DNA of 64,000 nt from UBA10347 sp905182135 (GTDB lineage: Bacteria > Actinomycetota > Acidimicrobiia > Acidimicrobiales > UBA10347), in assembly GCA_963925805.1 (NCBI GenBank), contig CAWUSE010000011.1, forward strand, positions 1 to 64,000, given 5' to 3'. Made by a program: the position numbers and the translations under genes. Of this stretch, positions 52,426 through 62,554 are shown one piece after another. Below the pieces are notes generated by a model. It saw only the letters and a program-made list of their open reading frames with translations, was not told the DNA's origin and made no database searches. Within the stretch, counting starts at the first letter, position 1. Each line of letters opens with the position of its first letter.

Positions 52426-53316
52426 ATGCGGAGTAGGAAAACTATCGCGCTCGCGATAACTCTGACGGTGGTGGCTTCCACCTTGGTCTGTGCTGTGCAG
52501 GCCGCCCGTCCGGCCGGCGCCCAATTGCAGACCACCGTTGATGACCCAGCACTCTTTGACTTAGAGCTCGCCCAAGCAGAACTCGACTCACTCCATCTCG
52601 AAGCTGATGGTCTGCGCACTGAACTCGCCAATGTTCTGGGCGCTATCGACGGTCTAATCATTGAACGCGACTTCATCGAGCTCAACGACCGAGCACGCAA
52701 CGACGTCATGCAAAAATCGCGGACCCAAGCTCGCAATATGGCGATCAACGCGTACATCGGTATCGGTCCACCATTGTCCGGCCTCATCGTCTTCGATGCC
52801 GAATCGGCAAACGACCTGAGCTTCCGCAATGGATTGTTGCGCCATCAGGCCGAGCGGCTACAGCAAGCTGCCCAGACGTATTCGCTGCTCGCTGGCGAAA
52901 CCAACGCCAATGTGCTTGGACTCAGCAACTCGATCAACGACGAAATTCGTATTGCCGAAGCCCTGAACCGTGCTCTGGCTCGCCCCATCGAACAGATCCC
53001 CTATGCCAATTGGGTCATCAAAATCGCCGAGATCAACCGCCTTGGCGACGATTCGTTCGTGGAAAGCGGCCGGGGCGAACCAACCCCCGAAGAATGGCGC
53101 AAGCTTCGCTTCTGCGAATCGACCGAGACCTACAACATCGATACCGGCAATACCTTCTACGGTGCCTATCAGTTCACCTGGGAGACATGGGGCACCGTGG
53201 GTGGCGACGACAACCCGGCTCACTCGCCCCCAGCAGAACAAGATGCGCGGGCTCGGTTGCTCTACGCCCGTCGCGGTTCGCAGCCCTGGCCGGTCTGCGG
53301 GCGGTTCCTTCCCTAA
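52426..53316 (+). CDS. Secreted Rpf-like protein with coiled-coil N terminus
   Basis: 296 residues. The signal peptide RKTIALAITLTVVASTLVCA precedes a long helical, probable coiled-coil region (about 45-185; ELAQAELDSLHLEADGLRTE). The C-terminal 80 residues are a resuscitation-promoting-factor/transglycosylase-like domain: WRKLRFCESTETYNIDTGNT carries the catalytic Glu after Cys, FYGAYQFTWETWGTVGG the substrate groove, and QPWPVCGRF the closing Cys. Such enzymes cleave peptidoglycan glycans. The coiled-coil plus Rpf layout is like actinobacterial wall hydrolases. Confidence 0.82.
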   Translation: MRSRKTIALAITLTVVASTLVCAVQAARPAGAQLQTTVDDPALFDLELAQAELDSLHLEADGLRTELANVLGAIDGLIIERDFIELNDRARNDVMQKSRTQARNMAINAYIGIGPPLSGLIVFDAESANDLSFRNGLLRHQAERLQQAAQTYSLLAGETNANVLGLSNSINDEIRIAEALNRALARPIEQIPYANWVIKIAEINRLGDDSFVESGRGEPTPEEWRKLRFCESTETYNIDTGNTFYGAYQFTWETWGTVGGDDNPAHSPPAEQDARARLLYARRGSQPWPVCGRFLP

Positions 53317-53625
53317 CCCTATTCAAAACTCCCCCTGACCCTATTCCAGGCCTAAAGAACCGGAATCTGGGTCACGCGTCGGTCGTAACGACGATGAAGA
53401 ACGCGTCAGCGGGTCGACAGCTTGACCTCATACCTAGCAAAGCGATCTAGCGGAGCGATCTAGCGGGTCGTGGTTGTGCAAAACGAGCACCGATGAGACG
53501 CCCGAGAGGCCGAACGTTGCCCAACACGTTCGGAGCGACCACTCCTGCCGAGCGATCATTACAGGAACACTTACTCCAGCCAGGCGTGACCTGATCTCGG
53601 CCACACAGCGAATAAGCTCGGCTCG
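53317..53625. other. 309-base gap with a tandem repeat
   Basis: No gene is supportable. GCGATCTAGCGG occurs twice in tandem at 53442-53453 and 53455-53466. The stretch separates the Rpf-like gene from the GT-C locus. Confidence 0.35.
53613..53618 (+). promoter_or_regulatory. -10 element TAAGCT of GT-C locus
   Basis: TANNNT hexamer with a 7 nt gap to ATG 53626; likely drives both plus-strand membrane proteins. Confidence 0.5.
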
Positions 53626-55638
53626 ATGACTGTTGCCATGGTGCTGATCTTCACCACCTGCATTACGGCTGGAATAGGGTTCACATTCCATACCGGCCTC
53701 GTCATGAAGACCGAAGAAAGATTCTTCGCTGGATGGGTGCTGGGCATCGTTGCCTTCACACTCAGCGGGCTCGTGTGCACACGCCTCTTCAGCTTCTCCG
53801 GCGCTGCGGTCACGATCGCCGCCTTAGTCGTCCTAACGGCCTCGATCCCCGGTTGGCGACTGGGCGCTGCACAAGGCCACGGCGAGATCAAAGACCTGCG
53901 CCACCGACTCGCCGAACCACTAGGCAGCGGCAAGAACCCAATACTGCTCGCGGCTCTACTCATTCCTGTGTGGGTACTAATCGGCCGCATGTTCTATTTC
54001 GCCTACCAAACTGGGACTGATGGCGGGATCCAGGTCGGCCACTTAGCATCGTTCTCCGACTGGCAGGCACACCTGACCTATACAGCCTCGTTCGCCTTCG
54101 CCGACAACACAGCGCTCAACCTGCCACTCGCTGCCGGCAATAACATCGGCTACCACGCAGGCATCAACTATTTCGCTGCCCTGCTCATCCCTGCCGGGGC
54201 CACACTTCCCGGTGCGTTGCAGGTCTCCGGGGCGTTCACTCTTATGGCGTTTCCGGGTGTGATGTACAGCGTGGGCATGCGGGTCTTCAACCGCCAAGCC
54301 GTTGCCCTGCTCGGCACCGCGCTATTCCTCTTCTTCGGCGGCTGGGGTTTCATCGAGTTCTTTCGCGACCTCAGCGACCGTGGCACCGACGCATTGAGCA
54401 GCCTGCCCCGTACCTACACGCGGCTCCCCGACATCCCAGATCTCGACGCACAAACCTGGTGGAACACGAACCCGATCGTGTTAGAGAATCCGATCGTGGG
54501 CCACTTCTTCCCCCAGCGGCCAACAATGATCGGCTTCCCAATCGTGCTGCTGGTGTTCGGATGGTTGTGGACAGCATGGTCCGATATCGAGAACCACGGA
54601 GCGAACCGCAACCGCACGATTCTGTTCTGCGGTGTCTTGGTCGGACTGACCCCATTCTTCAATCTGTTTGCGTTCGGCGTACCTGTGGCCTTCGTTGGAC
54701 TGTGGTGGATCGGCACTCGCTTCCGCACCGAATGGTTGTACTTCCTGGTCCCTGCAACGGCGCTTGCACTTCCTGTTGTGGCATTCTTGCAACCCCCGTC
54801 GAGTGCACTCGAGTACCCCTACGACTGGGTCGAGCACATCCGGAACCCCGGCGGCCTCCCCGAAAACCTCGGTACAGCCAGCCGAGTTGGCCATTGGATC
54901 ACCTTCTGGTTCCGCAACCTTGGGTTCTTCTTACCGTTACTCGTGGCTGCTCAATTAACTCGTGGGGTCTTACCAAAAAGGTTGACCGTTGCACTGGCGC
55001 CGGTGTGGCTCTTTTTCTTTGTACCCAATGGCATCAAGCCACACCCGTGGAACGGCAACAACACGCACTACTTTATCTTCGTACTTCTCCTCGGTGCGTT
55101 GCCTATCGCTGCGCTGCTTGTGCATACAGTCCGCAAGATGCCCATCAGCCTGCTCGCGATCGTGCCCTTGTGTTTCACGTTGATGGCAAGCGGGTTCATC
55201 GATGTGCTGGCCACAAACGATCAAGCCACATCGCCATGGCCGCTCACTGCCATGGATAGTGCTGCTGTTGCTGTTGGCAAGTGGGCTCGCACGACCGAGA
55301 CCGATGCAGTATTTGTCATTGAACTCGGATGGGCCCCAGGACAGGCGTCGCCACACCAGCATCCGGTGCCAGCTCTGAGCGGCCGCCAGGTGCTCGTCGG
55401 CAACGACGGCTGGGTATTCGACCTGGGCATCGAAGATTGGGCGGTCCGCAAGGACCATTCCCGAATCATTCTCGAAGCGGGCACTGGGTATCAGGAGTTG
55501 ATTGACACCTACGATGTCGACTACCTAGTCATCGGGCCAAACACCCGCACCCCTAACTGGGATCCAAACATTGCGTTCTGGGAAGAGGCAGCAGATGTCG
55601 TCTATCGACATGCCGGCTGGACTGTCTACGAAGTCTGA
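53626..55638 (+). CDS. Large polytopic membrane protein, GT-C-like
   Basis: 670 residues with roughly a dozen hydrophobic segments. A first external loop (ASFSDWQAHLTYTASFAF) follows an early pair of helices. Further on, NPIVLENPIVGHFFPQRPTM and PHPWNGNNTHYFIFVLLLGA resemble GT-C-type loops. The C-terminal 120 residues are soluble (DTYDVDYLVIGPNTRTPNWD), as in lipid-linked sugar transferases of the PMT/AglB style. No family name is certain. It overlaps the next gene by 44 bases. Confidence 0.7.
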   Translation: MTVAMVLIFTTCITAGIGFTFHTGLVMKTEERFFAGWVLGIVAFTLSGLVCTRLFSFSGAAVTIAALVVLTASIPGWRLGAAQGHGEIKDLRHRLAEPLGSGKNPILLAALLIPVWVLIGRMFYFAYQTGTDGGIQVGHLASFSDWQAHLTYTASFAFADNTALNLPLAAGNNIGYHAGINYFAALLIPAGATLPGALQVSGAFTLMAFPGVMYSVGMRVFNRQAVALLGTALFLFFGGWGFIEFFRDLSDRGTDALSSLPRTYTRLPDIPDLDAQTWWNTNPIVLENPIVGHFFPQRPTMIGFPIVLLVFGWLWTAWSDIENHGANRNRTILFCGVLVGLTPFFNLFAFGVPVAFVGLWWIGTRFRTEWLYFLVPATALALPVVAFLQPPSSALEYPYDWVEHIRNPGGLPENLGTASRVGHWITFWFRNLGFFLPLLVAAQLTRGVLPKRLTVALAPVWLFFFVPNGIKPHPWNGNNTHYFIFVLLLGALPIAALLVHTVRKMPISLLAIVPLCFTLMASGFIDVLATNDQATSPWPLTAMDSAAVAVGKWARTTETDAVFVIELGWAPGQASPHQHPVPALSGRQVLVGNDGWVFDLGIEDWAVRKDHSRIILEAGTGYQELIDTYDVDYLVIGPNTRTPNWDPNIAFWEEAADVVYRHAGWTVYEV

Positions 55639-57778
55639 AGCCGCGACAACCGAAGCCAACATAAATGATGACCGGTTAGTGGTCGGTGGCTTCCGCGTGC
55701 CTCGAATCAGCACCATCGTGGTGTTACTCGTGGCGCTAGCCCTTGCGCTGCGGCTGTGGGAGCTCGGTGAACGCCCGTTACATCATGATGAAAGCCTCGA
55801 TGCGTGGTGGAGTTGGCGGTTCCGCAACGGCCTCTACACAGGATACGACCCCGTCTATCACGGCCCGCTGCGATTTTACGTAACGGCTGGTTTCTACCAA
55901 GTGTTCGGCGAGACCGATGCGGTTGCACGCCTCTTCTCGGCCCTCACCGGCACTGCCGTTGTTGGTCTGCCATGGTTCCTGCGACGTGAACTCGGCCGAG
56001 CAGGAACGATCGCTGCCGCGGTTGCGTTAACCATCTCACCGACGATGCTCTACTACTCGCGGTTCGGTCGCGAAGATGCCCAGATGGTCTTCCTAACGCT
56101 GCTGGCCATGGTTCTAGGCCTTTCGTATCTGCGCACACCCCGCATCTCTACAGCCACAGGGCTGGCCTTTACTTTGGCATGCAGTTTCGCCATCAAAGAG
56201 TCCACTTATCTCTTCGGCTTGTTACTTGCCGTCTTCTTGTTGATCATCTTGGCCGCACAGTTCGATGCCCAGAACCGCGTCGCGCTTGGCACTGAAACTG
56301 ACCCGACCAAGCTCAACCCAGCGTTCATCAGCGCAACCCTGCTCTTTGCAAGTACCGGTCTCACCGTTGCAGCAGTCGTTGGACATCTATCCGGCGAGCT
56401 GTTCCCGCTGATTGGCTTGTATATGGCCGCCCTTGTCTCCTTCGTGTGGGCAACAGCCCTCCCCCACCTTCGGGCTCGCCACGCCGTTCCTGACTATGAA
56501 TGGCCTCCACTAGTTAAGGCAATTGGCGCAATCGGTTTCGGTGGTTGGGCCGTGGCGCTTGGTGTATTCGCCGTCTCATGGCTGCTGTTTTTCACCGTGT
56601 GGTTCCGTGAGCCCGGCGATTGGGCCACCGGCTTCACCAGCGCCATCCAATACTGGGACAGCCAACAAGAAGTCAACCGCGGCGGCCAGCCCTGGTACTA
56701 CTACTTCTACGCTCTACCCATCTACGAATGGCTGTTCGTTGTCCTCGCCGTCATCGGCGTTTGGCGGGGTCTTCGCAAGCCAACAATGATGTCGGTTCTC
56801 ATGGTCTGGTTCGCCGTCGGCAGCCTGATTCTTTACAGCTATGCGGGCGAGCGGATGCCATGGCTCATCACCCACCCGTTACTACCTATTCTGCTCCTGG
56901 CAGCGCTTGGGGTGCAGCATTTGTGGCAGCACCGACATAGCGCAGCCATGCCAGCAGTGGCCGTGGCCCTTGGCCTGGCGCTGTTGTTCACGACCGGTAC
57001 AGCCATTCGAACCAGCTTCCCCAATGGCGCCGACAGCCGAGAGATCCTGAGCCAGGCGGGCCAGGCAACCACTCATCTAACGTCAGCGCTTGATCGTCTT
57101 GACACGATCGACGGCATTGCGATGCGAGAGACCGGCCAGCCGGCACGCGTAGCTATTGGATCAGCGAACGCATGGCCCTACAGCTGGTACTTACGCGATC
57201 GAACAAATCTCACCTGGTTCGACAGTTGTATGGGGCCGCCGACCGATGGCTCGGCCGACGTAATCATCATCGACCGCTTCCTAACCTGCACCCAAGACAA
57301 CACCTCGCGAGACATTCAGCCCCAAGAAGAGTTCCTCGACTACCAATCGACTTTGTTCGCCATGCGCTCATGGTGGGTGCCGACCTACACCGATGCCGGG
57401 CCGCTCGGATGGATTCAGTACGCGCTTGATCGCTCATTGTGGGAACAGAACCCGAATTTCGGATTCGTTGGCGTTGGCGAAGTCGCCGAAGAACTTGATG
57501 GTGGAATTGGCGCAACCCTAGATCGCCTTAAAGAAGGCGCCGATACCAGTGCCAACGGCTTCATCGGTTTTGCTGGTGCAGATGGTGAGTTGGTCCGTGA
57601 CCCTGTCGATCCTGACAGGTTTGTCGAGGCCGACGACGGCCGGGATGGCTGCGGCTCCGTCGACCAATGGTTCCTGGTCCACAACCGATTCGCTTTCAGC
57701 GAACGGGTCGTCGACCCTGCCCCAATCAACGCAATGCTTCCGCTTCGGTGCGCAAGCGACCTGCTCTCGGCCGATTAA
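55595..57778 (+). CDS. TIGR03663 (Agl23-like) family membrane protein
   Basis: About 727 residues. The diagnostic opening is WELGERPLHHDESLDAWWSW with the acidic HHDE pair at the first external loop, then GYDPVYHGPLRFYV and PTMLYYSRFGREDAQMVF. About ten more transmembrane segments and a soluble C-terminal domain follow. TIGR03663 proteins occur with archaeal-type N-glycosylation or lipid-sugar export genes (Agl23). I start it at ATG 55595, 44 bases inside the previous gene; ATG 55571 is also in frame. Its stop overlaps the converging DUF2298 gene by four bases. Confidence 0.82.
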   Translation: MSSIDMPAGLSTKSEAATTEANINDDRLVVGGFRVPRISTIVVLLVALALALRLWELGERPLHHDESLDAWWSWRFRNGLYTGYDPVYHGPLRFYVTAGFYQVFGETDAVARLFSALTGTAVVGLPWFLRRELGRAGTIAAAVALTISPTMLYYSRFGREDAQMVFLTLLAMVLGLSYLRTPRISTATGLAFTLACSFAIKESTYLFGLLLAVFLLIILAAQFDAQNRVALGTETDPTKLNPAFISATLLFASTGLTVAAVVGHLSGELFPLIGLYMAALVSFVWATALPHLRARHAVPDYEWPPLVKAIGAIGFGGWAVALGVFAVSWLLFFTVWFREPGDWATGFTSAIQYWDSQQEVNRGGQPWYYYFYALPIYEWLFVVLAVIGVWRGLRKPTMMSVLMVWFAVGSLILYSYAGERMPWLITHPLLPILLLAALGVQHLWQHRHSAAMPAVAVALGLALLFTTGTAIRTSFPNGADSREILSQAGQATTHLTSALDRLDTIDGIAMRETGQPARVAIGSANAWPYSWYLRDRTNLTWFDSCMGPPTDGSADVIIIDRFLTCTQDNTSRDIQPQEEFLDYQSTLFAMRSWWVPTYTDAGPLGWIQYALDRSLWEQNPNFGFVGVGEVAEELDGGIGATLDRLKEGADTSANGFIGFAGADGELVRDPVDPDRFVEADDGRDGCGSVDQWFLVHNRFAFSERVVDPAPINAMLPLRCASDLLSAD

Positions 57779-60700
57779 CCACCGCTGTCGGCGGCCAGGC
57801 CTGCTCGAGGTGCGACAGCAAGCGCTGCCTTGTCAACGGCGTAAATGCCGAGTTGCTCATCGCCAAACGCCAACCGTAGCGATGGGTTCTCAGAGAAGAG
57901 CACCAACGTTCGAGGATTAGCCACCGCTCGTTCGAGCGATCCAATAATTACATACGAAACATCAAAAGCCCGCAAGAACGAGTCGATAACGTCGGGAGAT
58001 TCGGTCGTATAGAACTCGGCGACTTCTCGCTTGCGGTCATTCACCTCGAAGTCGAACAATGAGCGCTGCTGACTTTGATGCCAACGCCAACCGAGCACGG
58101 TGGGAAGACCCGCATGGATGCTCATTCGGCCCCACCACTGATATTCACTTCCACCGACCGCCTCAACGATGGTCGGTCGACCATTCACATTCGTCTGGAG
58201 CCAGTCGATGATGGCTCGGTCCTGACCTGGGTCGATGACAAAGTCGTTGCCGTCGACGTCGCGGATGCCAAAGCTGTAGCGCCCGGGTTCGAGCCAGAGA
58301 TCACCATCGAGCGATGGGCCCAACGCCGTGTCGATGCGGTTGGCTTGTCGCGGCGAAACCGAAAGGACGGGATAGACCATTGACGCCATCAGCAGCAAGA
58401 CCAGCCCGCCGGCGAGGACTCGGGTCGTAAGGCCAGCACGTCGATGTGCCGTTGATTCGGTTGTGTCCACTTCGGCGCTCACATCACCCCGCTTGCTAGC
58501 AAGCAACGGTCCGAACAGCCAGGAGGCAGCAAACGCCCCCGCTATAGCGAACAGGTGCCAGACCTGCAGCCAGAACTTGAACACGGTGTTGAGTCGAGCT
58601 ATATCGGCGTTTTGTGTGAACGCTTCGACGCCAACCAACACACCAAAAGCCAGTACGAGGCACGCTGCGACAAACACGTGAGGTGTAGACGGCCTATGAG
58701 CGGTGATCTCAGCAAAAAGCAGCAGCAGACAGGCAACCATGCCCACAAAGGACAACGCCGCAACTGACCCGACCATTGCGCCGAGAACGACGAACCCAAC
58801 AACGCCAGCGCCAGCCAGTCCAAACGTGGCGACGGGTGCGTTGGTGCTCAGATGCTCGCGGTACTTCCATATCCGGTTGGCCACGTATGCAGCCCCGAGA
58901 AACAAGAAGAGGCCCCAATGTGCGAACCAGTCATCCAGGTTGGTCACAGATTCTGATCGGCTGAAGCCTGAGTCAGCGACCTGATTCCGACCACGGTATG
59001 GCGCGGTGACGGCCATATGAGCCGCACCGACAACTAGCAGTTGTCCAGCTGCGGACCTGGCACGCCACAGCGCCGGGCCCCGACTCATGGCCCACCCGAG
59101 CACGATCGCTCCGGCAACAAAGGCAACGAACGTCGGCATATCCCATGTGTGGACCATTCGAATGAACCCGCTGCCCAGACCCAGCCCAAATGCCAGGACC
59201 CATGTGGACATCACACGACTCTGACGGGCTCGTTCGATGAAAGCGATGCTGCCAGCTAGCCCTAAACCAAAGAACGGCATTGCCATCAGATGCGGATGCA
59301 GGTCAGCGAACAACACCGTGAAACTGGGGAACTCGGTGACTTCAAATCCAGCGCTGTTCTTGTTCACTCGGCTTGGGTCCCACCAGTCAAAGTCCGACAG
59401 TGGCAGCTGGTTCCTTAGCCGCATGATGAGCTGACGGAAGCCGTCAAGGTTGCCGATCACCAAGAAGATCACAACAGCGAAGACCCCTGTTACCGCTGGG
59501 TTTGCTGGCCTATTGCTCCGCCGACGCGCTAGCTCCACCAACATTGCTGTTGTCGAGAAGACGGTGACCGCAGCGAGGGCGGCATAAGTCGCTACGCCCA
59601 AATTGAAACCGATGTCGGGTCCAAGTCCAATCAGCCGGATCGGGACGGCCAGTACGAACCAGCCCATGTAGTAATAGTTCAGTGTTCCACCAGCCAGCCA
59701 TGGATCGAACGGCGGCAACGAAGTCGAACCGGTAACCGCTGTCAGGTACGCAAGCTCCATTGGCTTCTCACCACCGCGCCATGGATGCCACATGTCCGGG
59801 TTAGTAGCCCGCAGCAAAATCACGAATAGGAACACGCTTATGAAGACGGCCTCAGCAGCCAGGATGGTTCGCTTGTGGGTACAAAACAGCGCCCGGATCT
59901 CGTCGCTGCATCTTTGGGCTCGCCACGCAGCCGCGCCGATTATCAGCAACAACATGGTCCACACCAATTCGCGAGACAGGGTGAACATGCCTGATGACAC
60001 GAGCAGCCAGATGGGTAGCGACAGCACGACAAGTGACAATGGTTTGCTCAGCCCGTAGACCGCTCCGGCGGCTCGACCGGCATAACGCATCAGGGTCGGT
60101 GCCACCGTCAGCGACACGACCTGAACCAGAGCGAACCAGAGCACGACGGCAACAGGACTGCTGGGATCAAACGAGTGCACGTCAGAGAAGGAACTGCCGG
60201 TCTGCTGCGTCACATACTCCTCAGGACGCAGCATGCCTGCGTTGGCGAATGCGTCCTTGGGTTCGACGTTGATCGCGGTGCGAGCGCGGTCCGGGTTCAG
60301 TAACGCGAATGCTCGCTGGATACTGAACAGGTCAGTCTTGCGCCAGATGAAGACCGTCGGATGGTCATACAACGTGAACGCTTCTTCGGCGCTGGTGTCA
60401 TCGATCGTGATACCAAATAGCGACGGCTGGTTCTGGAATGTCTCGATCAGCTCGAACCCGAGGGAACCATCGAAGAGTGTGTCGTAGTACCGAGTCATCT
60501 GTGGGAAACGGGCTGGTGTTCGCGGCAGCGAATCATAGAACTTGTTGCTGGTCTCGATCACATAGTCGACTTGGTCTAAACCGCTGATCAGCAGCTCGAT
60601 ACGTTCGGGTGAGTCTCCGCCAAACGAGAACGGTTCCAGCGTGACTCGTCCGAAATCTGATGGGCGCCCCCATGGCAATCCATCGTCCCAAGCCTGTTGA

Positions 60701-62190
60701 CTCACGATTGATTCAGCAGGCAGGTTTTCGAGCATCCAGTCGCCAGCGGCAAGCCGGGCGTTGTCGTTGCCATAGACGCCATTCACGAATGCAAGCGCCC
60801 AAAAGACGGTTGCCCCAATTGACAGAGCAACAGCCACCTTGATGGCGCGAGCTAATCGCGCCCGATCCACAGCTAGGTAAGCGCTGTAGCGCCAGGCAGC
60901 AACTAATCCTGCGGCACTCAAGGCAGTGATGATCGGATACGACGGCTGCAGATAACGCACGATGGCGTAAAACTGCAGCGATACGAGAACGAAGTATGAC
61001 GCGATGACAGCCAGCGGTACCGCCCAATATCGTTCACCCATCGAAAAGCGACGACTAGCCCGGAAGAGTCCGTAGATGCCAGCCAGGCCGAGTCCAGGCC
61101 CCATCCCCCACAAGAACATCTGCTGAAGCGGATGGATCAGGGGTGTTCGCCCAACAAGCGGCTGTACCCATGGCCAGTTTCCGCCTTGATTAATATCAGA
61201 TAGATACTCGAGATCTTGGGTAAACCGATCATTAAAGACCAAGGAAAATCCGGCGCGAAAGTCATAAGGCTGGGCGATGCGGTAGGCGACGATGGCGAGA
61301 AGGAACATCGCAAGATACGGCTCGGTCAGGCGGCCTATACGACCGACAACGCCTGCAGGGATTCGAGCCTTAAAAAGGCCGCTCAAATGCGGGCCAGCGA
61401 CAACCATCGACGCAGCGAAAGGCGCTGCCAAACTCGCTATGCCACTGAGCTTGGATGCGACCGCAAGACCAACAGCAACAGCCGTGACAACCCGCGCCCG
61501 CCAGCCTCCGCGCCCCCTAGCCAGACGCACGCTTCCCCACACTGCGCACGTAACGAAGAACGCAACCCAGGGCTCGCTCCCCAAGAAGTGCGAATATTGG
61601 ATATGTAAGACCGTGAGCGACTGCAGCAACGCTGCCAGAAGACCGACCTTGCGTTCGTCGGTGAGTTCACGAGCCAAGAAGAACACCGCTCCGACAGTCA
61701 TCGTGTCGACGAGAGCGCTCAGTAACCGGCCGATGATCGTCACGTCAAACCCGGTGTTAAAACGCAGTCGGCTACTGATGGGAGCGTCAGCAGGTTCGTC
61801 GCGTGCGATATTGATCCCGACGCCATCGATCGCTTCAACCGCCCACGACATCCTGTCCGTCATCAGCACGCCCGCCGCTGCTTCTGACGCCCACAATGGC
61901 AAAGTGCCGTAGACATAGCTCGGTTTATACACCCGAGGGTTCAGCGTGGACTTCTCAGGATCTAAAACCTCGCTCCATCGCCATTCATCAGGATTTTCGA
62001 CGCTGGCAGCAACATCACTCCAGAACCGCTCATCTGGTTGCAAGTGGGTACCGCGGTCCCAGTCCAGGTTCCAAACCCGCAGCACAAAGGCCAGTAGCAA
62101 AATGGCAGCCAACAACCAGCGCGTGAGCGGACCGCGACAGCGTGGCTTCGGCGCCTCCACGGGCGTGTCGGTTGCAAGAACAGTCGCCAT
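57775..62190 (-). CDS. Giant GT-C/PMT-like plus DUF2298 (Chlor_Arch_YYY) fusion membrane protein
   Basis: 1,471 residues, among the largest proteins of the window. The N-terminal half (residues about 25-560) is a dolichol-mannosyltransferase-like GT-C module opening LRVWNLDWDRGTHLQPDERF, with the acidic PDE pair, and about eight to ten transmembrane segments. The second half is the DUF2298/Chlor_Arch_YYY module with ATNPDMWHPWRGGEKPMELA, FDPWLAGGTLNYYYMGWF, DLHPHLMAMPFFGLGLA and VHTWDMPTFV. It ends in a soluble tail that reads like the tails of the two facing proteins (VSYVIIGSLERAVANP). No -10 element is clear. Confidence 0.85.
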   Translation of the reverse strand: MATVLATDTPVEAPKPRCRGPLTRWLLAAILLLAFVLRVWNLDWDRGTHLQPDERFWSDVAASVENPDEWRWSEVLDPEKSTLNPRVYKPSYVYGTLPLWASEAAAGVLMTDRMSWAVEAIDGVGINIARDEPADAPISSRLRFNTGFDVTIIGRLLSALVDTMTVGAVFFLARELTDERKVGLLAALLQSLTVLHIQYSHFLGSEPWVAFFVTCAVWGSVRLARGRGGWRARVVTAVAVGLAVASKLSGIASLAAPFAASMVVAGPHLSGLFKARIPAGVVGRIGRLTEPYLAMFLLAIVAYRIAQPYDFRAGFSLVFNDRFTQDLEYLSDINQGGNWPWVQPLVGRTPLIHPLQQMFLWGMGPGLGLAGIYGLFRASRRFSMGERYWAVPLAVIASYFVLVSLQFYAIVRYLQPSYPIITALSAAGLVAAWRYSAYLAVDRARLARAIKVAVALSIGATVFWALAFVNGVYGNDNARLAAGDWMLENLPAESIVSQQAWDDGLPWGRPSDFGRVTLEPFSFGGDSPERIELLISGLDQVDYVIETSNKFYDSLPRTPARFPQMTRYYDTLFDGSLGFELIETFQNQPSLFGITIDDTSAEEAFTLYDHPTVFIWRKTDLFSIQRAFALLNPDRARTAINVEPKDAFANAGMLRPEEYVTQQTGSSFSDVHSFDPSSPVAVVLWFALVQVVSLTVAPTLMRYAGRAAGAVYGLSKPLSLVVLSLPIWLLVSSGMFTLSRELVWTMLLLIIGAAAWRAQRCSDEIRALFCTHKRTILAAEAVFISVFLFVILLRATNPDMWHPWRGGEKPMELAYLTAVTGSTSLPPFDPWLAGGTLNYYYMGWFVLAVPIRLIGLGPDIGFNLGVATYAALAAVTVFSTTAMLVELARRRSNRPANPAVTGVFAVVIFLVIGNLDGFRQLIMRLRNQLPLSDFDWWDPSRVNKNSAGFEVTEFPSFTVLFADLHPHLMAMPFFGLGLAGSIAFIERARQSRVMSTWVLAFGLGLGSGFIRMVHTWDMPTFVAFVAGAIVLGWAMSRGPALWRARSAAGQLLVVGAAHMAVTAPYRGRNQVADSGFSRSESVTNLDDWFAHWGLFLFLGAAYVANRIWKYREHLSTNAPVATFGLAGAGVVGFVVLGAMVGSVAALSFVGMVACLLLLFAEITAHRPSTPHVFVAACLVLAFGVLVGVEAFTQNADIARLNTVFKFWLQVWHLFAIAGAFAASWLFGPLLASKRGDVSAEVDTTESTAHRRAGLTTRVLAGGLVLLLMASMVYPVLSVSPRQANRIDTALGPSLDGDLWLEPGRYSFGIRDVDGNDFVIDPGQDRAIIDWLQTNVNGRPTIVEAVGGSEYQWWGRMSIHAGLPTVLGWRWHQSQQRSLFDFEVNDRKREVAEFYTTESPDVIDSFLRAFDVSYVIIGSLERAVANPRTLVLFSENPSLRLAFGDEQLGIYAVDKAALAVAPRAGLAADSGG

Positions 62191-62215
62191 GTGCGAATAC
62201 GTGTTGTCCGGCCGG

Positions 62216-62488
62216 CTACTTGATCGGTACGAGATGAGGAACTTCGTCGGCCATTGCCTTCATGACCTGACCCAGACTTGGGTTCACAAGCGACGTGGAG
62301 CCAATTCGCAACGTCGGAACGGTCTCATTTCCGTTCGCAACCGACATCACGAAAGAGCGGTGGCGATTGTTCTCATAAATGTTGTATTTCTTGAACGGGA
62401 TGTCGGCGCTTTTGAGTCGACGTTCGAGGCTCATGCAAAATCCGCAGCCCGGACGCCAGAAAAAATCGATGTGGTCTTGGCTCGTCAC
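62216..62488 (-). CDS. Mycoredoxin-like glutaredoxin
   Basis: 90-residue glutaredoxin fold. The redox motif is FFWRPGCGFCMSLERRL (CGFC at residues 15-18). The cis-Pro loop is NETVPTLRIG. This is the mycoredoxin-1 pattern, which reduces mycothiol mixed disulfides in actinobacteria. I chose GTG 62488, preceded by GAGGAG at good Shine-Dalgarno spacing. The upstream extension to 62593 would add a Cys-rich leader of no family type. Confidence 0.85.
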   Translation of the reverse strand: MTSQDHIDFFWRPGCGFCMSLERRLKSADIPFKKYNIYENNRHRSFVMSVANGNETVPTLRIGSTSLVNPSLGQVMKAMADEVPHLVPIK

Positions 62489-62554
62489 GGTGGTACTCCT
62501 CGCTGACTCCGCAACACTACCGATTATGCAGTACTTCAGCAGTGGCAGGCAGCA

